Shown: piece after piece, positions 54,933 through 63,625 of the stretch
Numbering within the stretch: position 1 is the first letter of the stretch
Layout: each line of letters starts with the position of its first letter
Assembly: GCF_014199295.1 (NCBI RefSeq)
Contig: NZ_JACIJH010000006.1
Span: 1-64,000 of the forward strand
DNA length: 64,000 nucleotides
Direction: 5' to 3'
From: Sphingopyxis panaciterrulae
GTDB taxonomy: Bacteria > Pseudomonadota > Alphaproteobacteria > Sphingomonadales > Sphingomonadaceae
The notes under the pieces: model-generated
Told to the model about the DNA's origin: nothing
The model's database searches: none
Seen by the model: the letters and a program-made list of their open reading frames with translations, nothing else
Program-made: the position numbers and the translations under genes

Positions 54933-57119
54933 ATGACCGATTTCCTTCTCGAACTCCGCAGCGAGGAAATCCCGGCGCGGATGCAGGCCGGCGCGCGCGC
55001 CGAGCTCGACAAGCTGTTTCGCGCGCAGCTCGCGGCTGCGGGCCTCGAAGCGGGCGACCTCACCATCTGGTCGACCCCGCGCCGCCTCGCGCTGATCGCC
55101 AAGGAGCTTCCCGACGCGACCGCCGCGATCAGCGAAGAGCTCAAGGGCCCGCGCACCAGCGCGCCGCCGCAGGCGCTCGAAGGCTTCCTGCGCAAGACAG
55201 GTCTGACCCAGGACCGGCTCGAAGACCGCGACGGCGTGTATTTCGCGGTGATCGAGCGTGCCGGCCGCGCGACCCGCGATGTGCTGGCCGAAGCGATCCC
55301 CGCGATCGTCCGCGCCTTCGCTTGGCCCAAGTCGATGCGCTGGGGCCGCGAAAGCACGAGCAGCGAAAGCCTGCGCTGGGTGCGCCCGTTGTCGGGCATC
55401 GTCGCGATCCTCGGCGATGAACTGATCGCCTGTGAAGTCGGCGGGATTTCTACGGGGTTCGCGACGCGCGGCCACCGCTTCCACTGCCCCGGCGAGATCA
55501 CCATCGGCTCGGCGGCGGACTATGCCGACAAGCTGCGCGCCTGCCACGTCATCGTCGACCATGCGGAGCGCGCCGCGATCGTTCGCGACGGCGCCGCGAA
55601 GGCCGCGGCCGACGCCGGGCTGACTCTGGTCGAGGACGAAGGGCTGGTGATCGAGAATGCCGGCCTCACCGAATGGCCGGTGCCCTTGCTCGGTCGCTTC
55701 GACGAAGCGTTCCTCGCGGTGCCGCCCGAGGTCATCCAGCTCACCGCGCGGGTGAACCAGAAATATTTCGTCGTGAACGGCGCCGACGGCAAGCTCGCCA
55801 ACGGTTTCGTTTGCACCGCGAATATCGTCGCGAGCGACAGCGGTGCAGAGATCGTCGCCGGCAACCGCAAGGTCCTCGCCGCGCGCCTGTCCGACGCGCG
55901 CTTCTTCTGGGAACAGGATCAGAAGAAGACGCTGGCCGAGCACGCCGAAAAACTCGCGAACATCACATTCCACGAAAAGCTCGGCACCGTCGCCGACAAG
56001 GTCGAGCGCGTCGCGAAGCTCGCCGAATGGCTGGCAAGCGAAGGCATCGTCCCCAACTGCGACCCCGCGCTCGCGCGGCAGGCGGCGGAACTGGCGAAGG
56101 CCGACCTCGTCACCGAAATGGTCGGCGAATTCCCCGAACTGCAGGGTCTGATGGGTGGCTATTACGCCCGCGCCGAAGGCCTGCCCGACGCCGTCGCCGA
56201 CGCGATCCGCGACCATTACAAGCCGGTCGGGCAGGGCGATGATGTGCCGACCGCACCGGTGACGGTGACCGTGGCGTTGGCGGACAAGCTGGATACGCTT
56301 GTTGGCTTCTTCGTCATCAAGGAGCGACCCACTGGTTCGCGAGACCCCTTTGCATTGCGTCGCGCAGCGCTCGGCATTATCGAACTTGTTCTTCGCAATG
56401 GTTTGCGACTTGAGTTGGACTATGCGGCTTCCCGGGTCGGGCATCTCATAGGCTTGCAGCAGGAAAAGAGCACGAGCACTGCTGTTCACGAAATCTGGCT
56501 GGCCGAGTTTATGGGAGCGGAGTTGTTTCGCGCCGTCCCTGACTTTTTCGTCGACCGGCTCAAGGTGCAGCAGCGCGAAGCTGGTGTTCGACACGACCTG
56601 ATCGATGCGGTTTTCGGCCTCGAAAAGCGCAAAGATGAGATCGTCGGAAATTTGGCCCGCGTGAAGGCGCTCCAAGCCTTCATGGCGACCGACGACGGCG
56701 CGAACCTGCTCGCGGGCTACAAGCGCGCGGCGAATATCCTGAAGCAGGCGGGGGATATGTCCGCTTCCCGCTTGCGGGAGGGGCTAGGGGAGGGCAGGTC
56801 ATCCGCCACCCCTTCGCCCGAAACAGCCCCTCCCCCGACCCCTCCCGCAAGCGGGAGGGGAGAATTGGAGCCAGCGGAAACAGCCTTGCTCGCCGCGCTC
56901 GACACCGCCGAACCCGCGGCAGCGGCCGCCGTCGCCGACGAACGCTTCACCGACGCCATGTCCGCGCTTGCGTCACTGCGAGTGCCCATCGACGCCTTTT
57001 TCGAGGACGTGATGGTCAACGATCCCGATCCTGCGGTGCGCGCCTTCCGGCTCGGGCTGCTCGCGCGTTTCCGTGATGCCGTTCACAGCGTCGCCGATTT
57101 TTCGAAGATAGAGGGTTAG
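54933..57119 (+). CDS. glyS: Glycyl-tRNA synthetase beta subunit (with in-frame repeat insertion)
   Basis: 728 residues, longer than the usual 690 or so. Family marks: FLLELRSEEIPARMQAGAR, EGFLRKTGL, FAWPKSMRWGRESTS, RWVRPLSGIVA, TEWPVPLLGRFDEAFL, VAKLAEWLASEG, KADLVTEMVGEFPELQGLMGGYYA, GSRDPFALRRAALGI. A palindromic element (56767-56855) is read in frame as residues of about 610-645, a low-complexity Ser/Pro/Gly stretch before the C-terminal anticodon-binding domain. Codon use from about 56290 to 56640 differs from the rest of the gene. Confidence 0.95.
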   Translation: MTDFLLELRSEEIPARMQAGARAELDKLFRAQLAAAGLEAGDLTIWSTPRRLALIAKELPDATAAISEELKGPRTSAPPQALEGFLRKTGLTQDRLEDRDGVYFAVIERAGRATRDVLAEAIPAIVRAFAWPKSMRWGRESTSSESLRWVRPLSGIVAILGDELIACEVGGISTGFATRGHRFHCPGEITIGSAADYADKLRACHVIVDHAERAAIVRDGAAKAAADAGLTLVEDEGLVIENAGLTEWPVPLLGRFDEAFLAVPPEVIQLTARVNQKYFVVNGADGKLANGFVCTANIVASDSGAEIVAGNRKVLAARLSDARFFWEQDQKKTLAEHAEKLANITFHEKLGTVADKVERVAKLAEWLASEGIVPNCDPALARQAAELAKADLVTEMVGEFPELQGLMGGYYARAEGLPDAVADAIRDHYKPVGQGDDVPTAPVTVTVALADKLDTLVGFFVIKERPTGSRDPFALRRAALGIIELVLRNGLRLELDYAASRVGHLIGLQQEKSTSTAVHEIWLAEFMGAELFRAVPDFFVDRLKVQQREAGVRHDLIDAVFGLEKRKDEIVGNLARVKALQAFMATDDGANLLAGYKRAANILKQAGDMSASRLREGLGEGRSSATPSPETAPPPTPPASGRGELEPAETALLAALDTAEPAAAAAVADERFTDAMSALASLRVPIDAFFEDVMVNDPDPAVRAFRLGLLARFRDAVHSVADFSKIEG
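56767..56855. repeat. Palindromic element inserted in frame in glyS (family D)
   Basis: Arms 56767-56794 and 56827-56855 are inverted copies starting CCCGCTTGCGGGAGGGG with three mismatches in the middle, flanking a 32-base centre. The unit is translated without a stop as part of GlyS. It looks like a mobile palindromic unit of the kind usually found between genes. Confidence 0.85.
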
Positions 57120-57153
57120 GTCTGCCAATCGTCAAGGAAGGGGGAATGGCACC

Positions 57154-57615
57154 ATGAACGATACCCATCTGATCTGGATCTTCGCGCTCGGTTTCCCGCT
57201 GCTTTTCATTCTCATGTGGCTGGGCATCATCCGTCTTTTGTCGTGGTTCGGCTGGTCGCGCTATCTGCCCGAATTCGCGTGCGACCGGCCGGTCCCGCCC
57301 GATGCGCAGCGCTATTCGATGGCGTCGATGGTCATCGGCCGCTTTCCCGGCGGAATCAGCTATCGCAGCGCGATGAATATATGGATCGACACCGGCGGCC
57401 TCTATCTGCGGCCGCTTGCGATCTTCCGCCTCTTTCACCCGCTGCTGCATATTCGCTGGGACGCGATCGCGTCGATCGAACCGCGCAAGACGCTGTGGGT
57501 CAAGGCGCACCAGCTCACATTCCGCCGCGACGTGCCGATGATGACCTTCGGCCAGCCGGCGGGGCAGGCGATCTTCGACCGATGGCAGGCGCATCATGGC
57601 GGCAGACCCGCCTGA
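57154..57615 (+). CDS. Hypothetical membrane-anchored protein
   Basis: 153 residues, start after AAGGGGGAATGG. One N-terminal membrane helix (LIWIFALGFPLLFILMWLGI) and a soluble part with FACDRPVPPDAQRYSM, a short beta-rich core (GGLYLRPLAIFRLFHPLLHI, WDAIASIEP) that looks like a small PH-like barrel. No family recognised. Lies between glyS and ppdK. Confidence 0.75.
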   Translation: MNDTHLIWIFALGFPLLFILMWLGIIRLLSWFGWSRYLPEFACDRPVPPDAQRYSMASMVIGRFPGGISYRSAMNIWIDTGGLYLRPLAIFRLFHPLLHIRWDAIASIEPRKTLWVKAHQLTFRRDVPMMTFGQPAGQAIFDRWQAHHGGRPA

Positions 57616-57703
57616 TGCCGCTGAAAGCAAAACTGAGTCGACCTCGACCGGGGCCGGCTCTATTCCCCCGCCACCTTCTCCCCAGGGGCAGCAGGAGTAA
57701 GAC

Positions 57704-60364
57704 ATGACGACGATGGTGCATTTGTTCGGCGCAGCGGCGACAACGGCCGAGCGATCGAAGGAATTGCTGGGCGGCAAGGGGGCGAACCTGGCCGAAATGG
57801 CTTCGATCGGCCTTCCGGTGCCGCCGGGCTTTACGATCACCACCGACGTCTGCACCGCCTATTATGCGAACGACGAGCAATTTCCCGCCGGCCTGACCGA
57901 AGAGGTCGAAGGCGGCATCGCGCATATCGAGGGCATCACCGGGCGGAGCTTCGGCGACCCCGCGAACCCGCTGCTCGTTTCGGTCCGCTCGGGCGCGCGC
58001 GTGTCGATGCCGGGCATGATGGACACCGTCCTCAACCTCGGCCTCAACGACGCGACCGTGGTCGGCTTGGCCCAGGCCTCGGGCGACCCCCGCTTCGCCT
58101 GGGACAGCTATCGCCGCTTCATCCAGATGTATGCCGACGTCGTCATGGGGCTCGACCATGCGGCGTTCGAGGAGGCGCTCGAAATCGCCAAGGAGGACAA
58201 GGGCTTCTATCTCGACACCGAGATGGCGGCCGAGGACTGGCAGGCGCTCGTCGCCGAATATCAGGCGATCGTTCAGCGCGAAACCGGCGCGCCTTTCCCG
58301 CAGGAGCCGAAGGATCAGCTCTGGGGCGCGATCGGTGCTGTCTTCGCGAGTTGGGAAAGCGACCGCGCGAAAGTCTATCGCCGCCTGAATACCATCCCCG
58401 GCGAATGGGGCACCGCTGTCAATGTCCAGGCGATGGTGTTCGGCAATATGGGCGACACTTCGGCCACCGGCGTCGCCTTTACCCGCGACCCCGCGACCGG
58501 CGCGCGCGCCTGGTATGGCGAATGGCTGATCAATGCCCAGGGCGAGGATGTCGTCGCCGGCATCCGCACCCCGCAATATCTGACCAAAGCCGCGCGCGAG
58601 ACGGCGTGCGCCAAGCCGCTGTCGATGGAAGAGGCGATGCCAGAAACCTTCGGCGAACTGGGCCGCGTCTTCGACACGCTCGAAACCCATTATCGCGACA
58701 TGCAGGACATCGAATTCACCGTCGAGCGCGGCAAGCTGTGGATGCTCCAGACGCGTTCGGGCAAGCGCACCGCGAAGGCGGCGCTGAAGATCGCGGTCGA
58801 CATGGCCGCCGAAGGCCTGATTTCCGAAGAGGAAGCCGTTCAGCGCGTCGACCCGGGCGCGCTCGACCAGCTTCTCCACCCGACGCTCGACCCCGATGCG
58901 CCGCGCGACGTGCTGACCAAGGGGCTTCCGGCAAGCCCCGGCGCCGCGTCGGGCAAGATCATGTTCGACGCCGACAGCGCCGAAAAGGCGGCGGGCCGGG
59001 GCGAAGCGGTGATCCTCGTCCGCGTCGAGACGAGCCCCGAGGATATCCACGGCATGCACGCCGCCAGGGGTATCCTCACGGCGCGCGGCGGCATGACCAG
59101 CCACGCGGCGGTCGTCGCGCGCGGCATGGGGCGCCCCTGCGTCTCGGGCGCCGGCGGGCTGGCCATCGACGGCGCGGCGCGGGTGCTGCGCGTTGCCGGC
59201 CGCGAACTGCACGAAGGCGATATCCTCACGCTCGATGGCTCGACCGGCGAGGTGATGGCGGGCGAGGTTCCGACGCTGCAACCCGAATTGGTCGGCGATT
59301 TCGGCACGCTGATGGGCTGGGCCGACAAGGTGCGCCGGATGAAGGTGCGCACCAACGCCGAAACCCCCGCCGATGCGCAGGTCGCGCGCGATTTCGGTGC
59401 CGAGGGCATCGGGCTGTGCCGTACCGAGCATATGTTCTTCGACGCCGCGCGCATCGCCGCGGTGCGCGAGATGATCCTCGCCGACAGCGAGGACGGGCGC
59501 CGCGCCGCGCTTGCGAAACTGCTCCCCGAGCAGCGCCGCGATTTCGCCGAGATTTTCCGCGTGATGGCGGGCCTGCCGGTCACCATCCGCCTGCTCGACC
59601 CGCCGCTGCATGAATTCCTGCCGACGCGCGAGGAGGATTTCGCCGAGGTCGCGGCCGCGGCCGGCGTCGGTATCGAGACGCTGAAGGCGCGTGCGAACGA
59701 ATTGCATGAATTCAATCCGATGCTCGGCCATCGCGGTTGCCGCCTCGGCGTCACTTATCCCGAAATCTACGAGATGCAGGCGCGGGCGATCTTCGAGGCG
59801 GCGTGCGACGTCGCCGCCGAAACCGGAGCGGCGCCGATTCCCGAGGTGATGATCCCGCTGGTGGCGACGCGCCGCGAGTTCGACCTGATGAAGGCGGTGG
59901 TCGACACGGCGGCGAAGGCGGTGTTCGCCGAAAAGGGGCGCGAGATCGCCTATCTGGTCGGCACGATGATCGAACTGCCGCGCGCCGCGTTGATGGCGGG
60001 CGAGATCGCGCGGTCGGCTGAATTCTTCAGCTTCGGCACCAACGACCTGACCCAGACGACGATCGGCGTCAGTCGCGACGATGCGGGCCGTTTCCTGACC
60101 CAATATGTCGACAAGGGCATCTTCGTCACCGATCCCTTCGTCAGCCTCGACGTCGAGGGTGTCGGCCAGCTCATCGAAATCGCCGCCGAGCGCGGTCGCG
60201 GGACGCGCGCGGGCATCAAGCTCGGCATCTGCGGCGAGCATGGCGGCGACGCCCCAAGCATCCATTTCTGCGAGAAAACCGGGCTCGATTACGTCAGCGC
60301 CTCGCCCTACCGCGTCCCCATCGCACGCCTCGCGGCGGCGCAGGCGGCGCTGAGGGCGAAATAG
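57704..60364 (+). CDS. ppdK: Pyruvate, phosphate dikinase
   Basis: 886 residues, start after AGGAG. Interconverts pyruvate+ATP+Pi with PEP+AMP+PPi. N-terminal nucleotide domain (LGGKGANLAEMASIGLPVPPGF, VSVRSGARVSMPGMMDTVLN), swivelling phospho-His domain with His467 in GGMTSHAAVVARGMG, and the C-terminal PEP/pyruvate barrel (EGIGLCRTEHMFF, SFGTNDLTQTTIGVSRDD, and Cys843 in GICGEHGGD). With glycolytic acids or pentose products as carbon, it supplies PEP for gluconeogenesis, which suits a Weimberg organism. Confidence 0.97.
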   Translation: MTTMVHLFGAAATTAERSKELLGGKGANLAEMASIGLPVPPGFTITTDVCTAYYANDEQFPAGLTEEVEGGIAHIEGITGRSFGDPANPLLVSVRSGARVSMPGMMDTVLNLGLNDATVVGLAQASGDPRFAWDSYRRFIQMYADVVMGLDHAAFEEALEIAKEDKGFYLDTEMAAEDWQALVAEYQAIVQRETGAPFPQEPKDQLWGAIGAVFASWESDRAKVYRRLNTIPGEWGTAVNVQAMVFGNMGDTSATGVAFTRDPATGARAWYGEWLINAQGEDVVAGIRTPQYLTKAARETACAKPLSMEEAMPETFGELGRVFDTLETHYRDMQDIEFTVERGKLWMLQTRSGKRTAKAALKIAVDMAAEGLISEEEAVQRVDPGALDQLLHPTLDPDAPRDVLTKGLPASPGAASGKIMFDADSAEKAAGRGEAVILVRVETSPEDIHGMHAARGILTARGGMTSHAAVVARGMGRPCVSGAGGLAIDGAARVLRVAGRELHEGDILTLDGSTGEVMAGEVPTLQPELVGDFGTLMGWADKVRRMKVRTNAETPADAQVARDFGAEGIGLCRTEHMFFDAARIAAVREMILADSEDGRRAALAKLLPEQRRDFAEIFRVMAGLPVTIRLLDPPLHEFLPTREEDFAEVAAAAGVGIETLKARANELHEFNPMLGHRGCRLGVTYPEIYEMQARAIFEAACDVAAETGAAPIPEVMIPLVATRREFDLMKAVVDTAAKAVFAEKGREIAYLVGTMIELPRAALMAGEIARSAEFFSFGTNDLTQTTIGVSRDDAGRFLTQYVDKGIFVTDPFVSLDVEGVGQLIEIAAERGRGTRAGIKLGICGEHGGDAPSIHFCEKTGLDYVSASPYRVPIARLAAAQAALRAK

Positions 60365-60524
60365 GGGAGGGCGCAACGGGATGGGACGTGCCGAATGGGG
60401 CCGCAGAACGAGTAATCTGCTGAACCGAAAGAGCCTGTTCGGGGTTCAATAGACACGTCGGGGGCCGCTGAGGCCAGTCGGGTAGGTGGAACTCAATATC
60501 GTCGGGTTCGTTGACGGTGACATC

Positions 60525-62675
60525 ATGAAATATCGCAACGTCAAGATTAAACGACGCGACCTGCTGGCCTCCGCTGGCGCGTTGGCTGTATCAGACTCGG
60601 TAAGCCATCTTGCGACCGATGGGTGCGGCAATGCGCCTCAGGTTGACAACCTGCCTGCCTTCGACACCTTCGATAATGCGTCGTCGGCGACAATCCCGAC
60701 AGAGATCGCTGCGGTGCAGACGAAGGGCTATTCGATCGCGGGGGTTGGCGCGGCGGAATATCGTTACGACGCGTCAGTTGACGAGGCCTATGTCAATGAG
60801 AATCCGCGTTCAGCTTTTATCTCATCCAATGGCCGCGGGTTCAAGCTGGGCGAGCGCGAGCCGGACGCGGCGATGTTCGGCGCGCTGGCCGATGACGGCA
60901 GCAGTAGCCCCCCAGATGCAACGGCCGCATTGAATGCGCTCGCTCGATATTATCGGGACCATGGGCTGGACGGTGAGGCGAACAGCTTTGGAAGCGGTCT
61001 GTTCAAATTGCCTCCGGGCCTGGCCTTTCGGATTTCGGGCAGCCTGCACCTTCCTTGGTTCATGTGGGGCGCGCTGAATGGCGCCCGGCTTATCCCCATG
61101 GCCGGAACGCCGCTCCGCGCTTTCGACAACCAAGCCATGATCTGCCTGAACGTCGACGCCTCGGATCGGCAGATCAAATATGGTGGCGCCACCACGGTCA
61201 TGCCGCGCCTGGAGAACTTCACCCTCTGGAACAATGACAATCCGCTCGGCATCATCAACGGCAATACCCTCGTCGAGGGGCTGCGGGGCATCTATTCCAA
61301 GAGCCGGCATGGCCTTCGTAACGTTACAACCAACAGATTGTGGGGGAGCTACGTCAAGTCGGGGACGGGTGGAAGCGGCGGAGGCCAGTATACCGATGGC
61401 ATCCTGCTGGAGGATATCATTGTTTACGCGCATCAAGACCCCGACAATTATGCCATCCAGATCAACGCGTTCGGCGACAATCTGACGATTCGGAATGTAC
61501 ATTTTTCGGTCGAGCCGATCGGTCAGAAGGGCCTCCATGTAAAGAATTGCAATGGCGGCACTATCAGCGCCGTCATCAACGGCGCGCATCTGTTCGAGCG
61601 GTGCATCGGTCTCGATCTGACGGGGTTCCACTGCGAGAATGGCGGGCCGGTGAAATTCAGGGGTGTGGGCGGCTCGTTGCGCAATAGCCTGATTTACAAT
61701 CGCTCCAATGTCCCGATGGTCGAGGTCGGCGCTTATGGGGATTATTACGTTCCGCCGCCGCTCACGATCGAAGAATGTCACTTCGGCTATAATGTCCCGG
61801 TCCCGCATACCTTTGTTCCCGCGGGTTACGAGCCTGACAATTCCGACATAAACATCACGACGAAGGCGGGGACCATCAACATACGGAATTGCTCGCGGAC
61901 TCTCGTTTCCCGGGGGGAAGCGGCGCAGACGACTTATACGGCGGCCAAGGTTGCCCGAGACGGCGAATTGCTTGGTGCCTGGGAGAATAATGCGGCTTGG
62001 AATGCGCGCAATGCTTCTATCGTCGGTTACACGGTTCACTCCCAGATGCGGGCGCAACCGGGCCCTTTGGCGCTCAACGCCGCAATTTTGGGCGCCACCG
62101 CCAACGTGCGGTGGAACGCGCCGAACGGCACCTATTATTGGCGCCTTTTTGGGTTGGTCGGGCCTATAGATCGAATGTGCGGTCGAATCTTTCCGGGCGG
62201 GGAGTTGAGTGCCGCTAAGATCCGGGGCGGCAATGCCGCCAATTTCGACGCGCCCATAGGATCGCCCGAAACCACCAATCCGGCCATGTCGGCAATGACC
62301 ATGTATCTGATTCGCGGCGAACGTCCCGGGTCCTATAGCCATCAGGTGTTTGCCGGATTGATGGGGATAAAGCAGTTCTACGATGCCGGCTATTGTCTTG
62401 GTAACGGCGAACAGTGGCAGGCGATTCCAGGCGGGCCGATTTCAGTCCCAAGCGTCAACAACGTCTCCGAAATCCGGTTGATCGGCAATGACAATGTTGA
62501 AATCGTCGCTCCTGCGCCGCCTGCCTATGGGACATGGAAGGTTGGCGACCGCGTAGAGAACAGCGCGTTGGGTCAGGCGAGTGATCAGAAGGACAAGCAT
62601 ATCGTCGCGAGCTGGCGCTGTGCTACCGCCGGGACGCCGGGGACGTGGCTGCCCGAGCGCGTGCTAGAGGTATAG
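60525..62675 (+). CDS. Tat-exported right-handed beta-helix protein (tailspike/pectate-lyase-like)
   Basis: 716 residues from ATG 60525; a GTG at 60486 is possible. Twin-arginine signal KIKRRDLLASAGALAV, then FDTFDNASSATIP. The pattern of short repeats (FTLWNNDNPLG, LRNVTTNRLWGSYV, ILLEDIIVYAHQD, LTIRNVHFSVEP, LHVKNCNGGTIS) is typical of a parallel beta-helix. The end (YGTWKVGDRVENSA, then SWRCATAGTPGTWLPERV) matches a small C-terminal module seen on phage tailspike-like and surface beta-helix proteins. Base composition is clearly lower in GC and codon use less biased than in the neighbours, and the gene stands beside tRNA-Arg, so acquisition is likely. Polysaccharide lyase or depolymerase activity is only a guess. 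Confidence 0.82.
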   Translation: MKYRNVKIKRRDLLASAGALAVSDSVSHLATDGCGNAPQVDNLPAFDTFDNASSATIPTEIAAVQTKGYSIAGVGAAEYRYDASVDEAYVNENPRSAFISSNGRGFKLGEREPDAAMFGALADDGSSSPPDATAALNALARYYRDHGLDGEANSFGSGLFKLPPGLAFRISGSLHLPWFMWGALNGARLIPMAGTPLRAFDNQAMICLNVDASDRQIKYGGATTVMPRLENFTLWNNDNPLGIINGNTLVEGLRGIYSKSRHGLRNVTTNRLWGSYVKSGTGGSGGGQYTDGILLEDIIVYAHQDPDNYAIQINAFGDNLTIRNVHFSVEPIGQKGLHVKNCNGGTISAVINGAHLFERCIGLDLTGFHCENGGPVKFRGVGGSLRNSLIYNRSNVPMVEVGAYGDYYVPPPLTIEECHFGYNVPVPHTFVPAGYEPDNSDINITTKAGTINIRNCSRTLVSRGEAAQTTYTAAKVARDGELLGAWENNAAWNARNASIVGYTVHSQMRAQPGPLALNAAILGATANVRWNAPNGTYYWRLFGLVGPIDRMCGRIFPGGELSAAKIRGGNAANFDAPIGSPETTNPAMSAMTMYLIRGERPGSYSHQVFAGLMGIKQFYDAGYCLGNGEQWQAIPGGPISVPSVNNVSEIRLIGNDNVEIVAPAPPAYGTWKVGDRVENSALGQASDQKDKHIVASWRCATAGTPGTWLPERVLEV

Positions 62676-62922
62676 CCTCGCGCGCGCGACCTGTCCGGCT
62701 GGGGATGCTCTGTTGCGATGCTGCTGAACGCGGCCGATCTGCGGCGAGTTCATCGTCGCCCTGACGAGACGCCGCCCGATAGGCGATGAATGATTTTCTC
62801 TCGGGACGCTTGCAATCGATCGAACCTGTCTCTAGAGCGCCCTGCGTCGAGTCGTTGGAATTTCAACGGAATGGTTGGCTCATTCAACGAAGCGACAATA
62901 TAAGTTGCTGAAAAGCAACACC

Positions 62923-62999
62923 GCACCCGTAGCTCAGCTGGATAGAGCACCAGACTACGAATCTGGGGGTCGGACGTTCGAATCGTTCCGGGTGCGCCA
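62923..62999 (+). tRNA. tRNA-Arg (anticodon ACG)
   Basis: 77 bases with the CCA end encoded (62997-62999). Acceptor stem GCACCCG/CGGGTGC, D-arm AGCTCAGCTGGATAGAGC, anticodon stem CCAGA/TCTGG around the loop CTACGAA (anticodon ACG, reading CGN after A-to-I change), and a GTTCGAATC T-loop. The gap before it (62676-62922) shows no gene. Confidence 0.97.
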
Positions 63000-63062
63000 T
63001 TCTCCCTCAGGACCCGAATAATCCCCCGGTGCCGACCGGCTGGAGAGCCGCAACGCGCGCGC

Positions 63063-63593
63063 TCAGGCAGGGCGGTAGGTAAGCCTGACGACATCCTCGC
63101 CGATCCGGTCATGGGTCATGAGGTGAAGCCGGGGCCGTGGGCCCGCGAAATAGGGCGTGCCGCGGCCGAGCGCGACGGGATGCAGATAGATACGATACTC
63201 ATCGATCAGACCAAGCTCGGTGAGGCTGTGGGCCAAATCGGGGCCGGCAACCTCGATCTCTCCCTCGCGCTCGGCCTTCAACGCACGAACCGCGCGCTCG
63301 AGATCGTCGCCGATCAGCGTGGCATTGGGACCGATCAACGGCTGCGATCGCGAGACGACCCATTTCGGCTGATTCCGCCATGCCGTAGCGAACGCCCGCT
63401 CATCGGCATCCCATTCGGGATGTTCGTCGTCCCAATAGCGCATGATCTCATAGATTTTGCGGCCGTAGAGGCTGCCCGCCTGCTCTTGAGCCTCCTTGAT
63501 GAAGTGGCGGAAGAGCGTGGGGTCGGGCGCAAATTCCATATGGTCGACGTATCCGTCGAGGGATTGGTTCATTCCGAACACCAGCTTGGCCAT
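63063..63593 (-). CDS. RibD C-terminal/dihydrofolate-reductase-like protein
   Basis: 176 residues from ATG 63593 with AAAGGAAACAGG in front. The fold shows KLVFGMNQSLDGYVD, GSLYGRKIYEIMRYW, KWVVSRSQPLIGPNATLI, IEVAGPDLAHSLTELGLIDEY and VALGRGTPYF, the usual marks of stand-alone YyaP/YwjB-type reductases. NADPH-dependent reduction is expected, but the substrate is unknown in this group. Confidence 0.9.
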   Translation of the reverse strand: MAKLVFGMNQSLDGYVDHMEFAPDPTLFRHFIKEAQEQAGSLYGRKIYEIMRYWDDEHPEWDADERAFATAWRNQPKWVVSRSQPLIGPNATLIGDDLERAVRALKAEREGEIEVAGPDLAHSLTELGLIDEYRIYLHPVALGRGTPYFAGPRPRLHLMTHDRIGEDVVRLTYRPA

Positions 63594-63625
63594 GCCTGTT
63601 TCCTTTCTGCGCTCTGCCCCTTCGT

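Noticed and set aside
62750..63112. Minus-strand frame covering the tRNA-Arg gene
   Set aside because: Its sequence includes the peptide pattern TIRTSDPQIRSLVLYPAELR, a familiar false translation of tRNA antisense.
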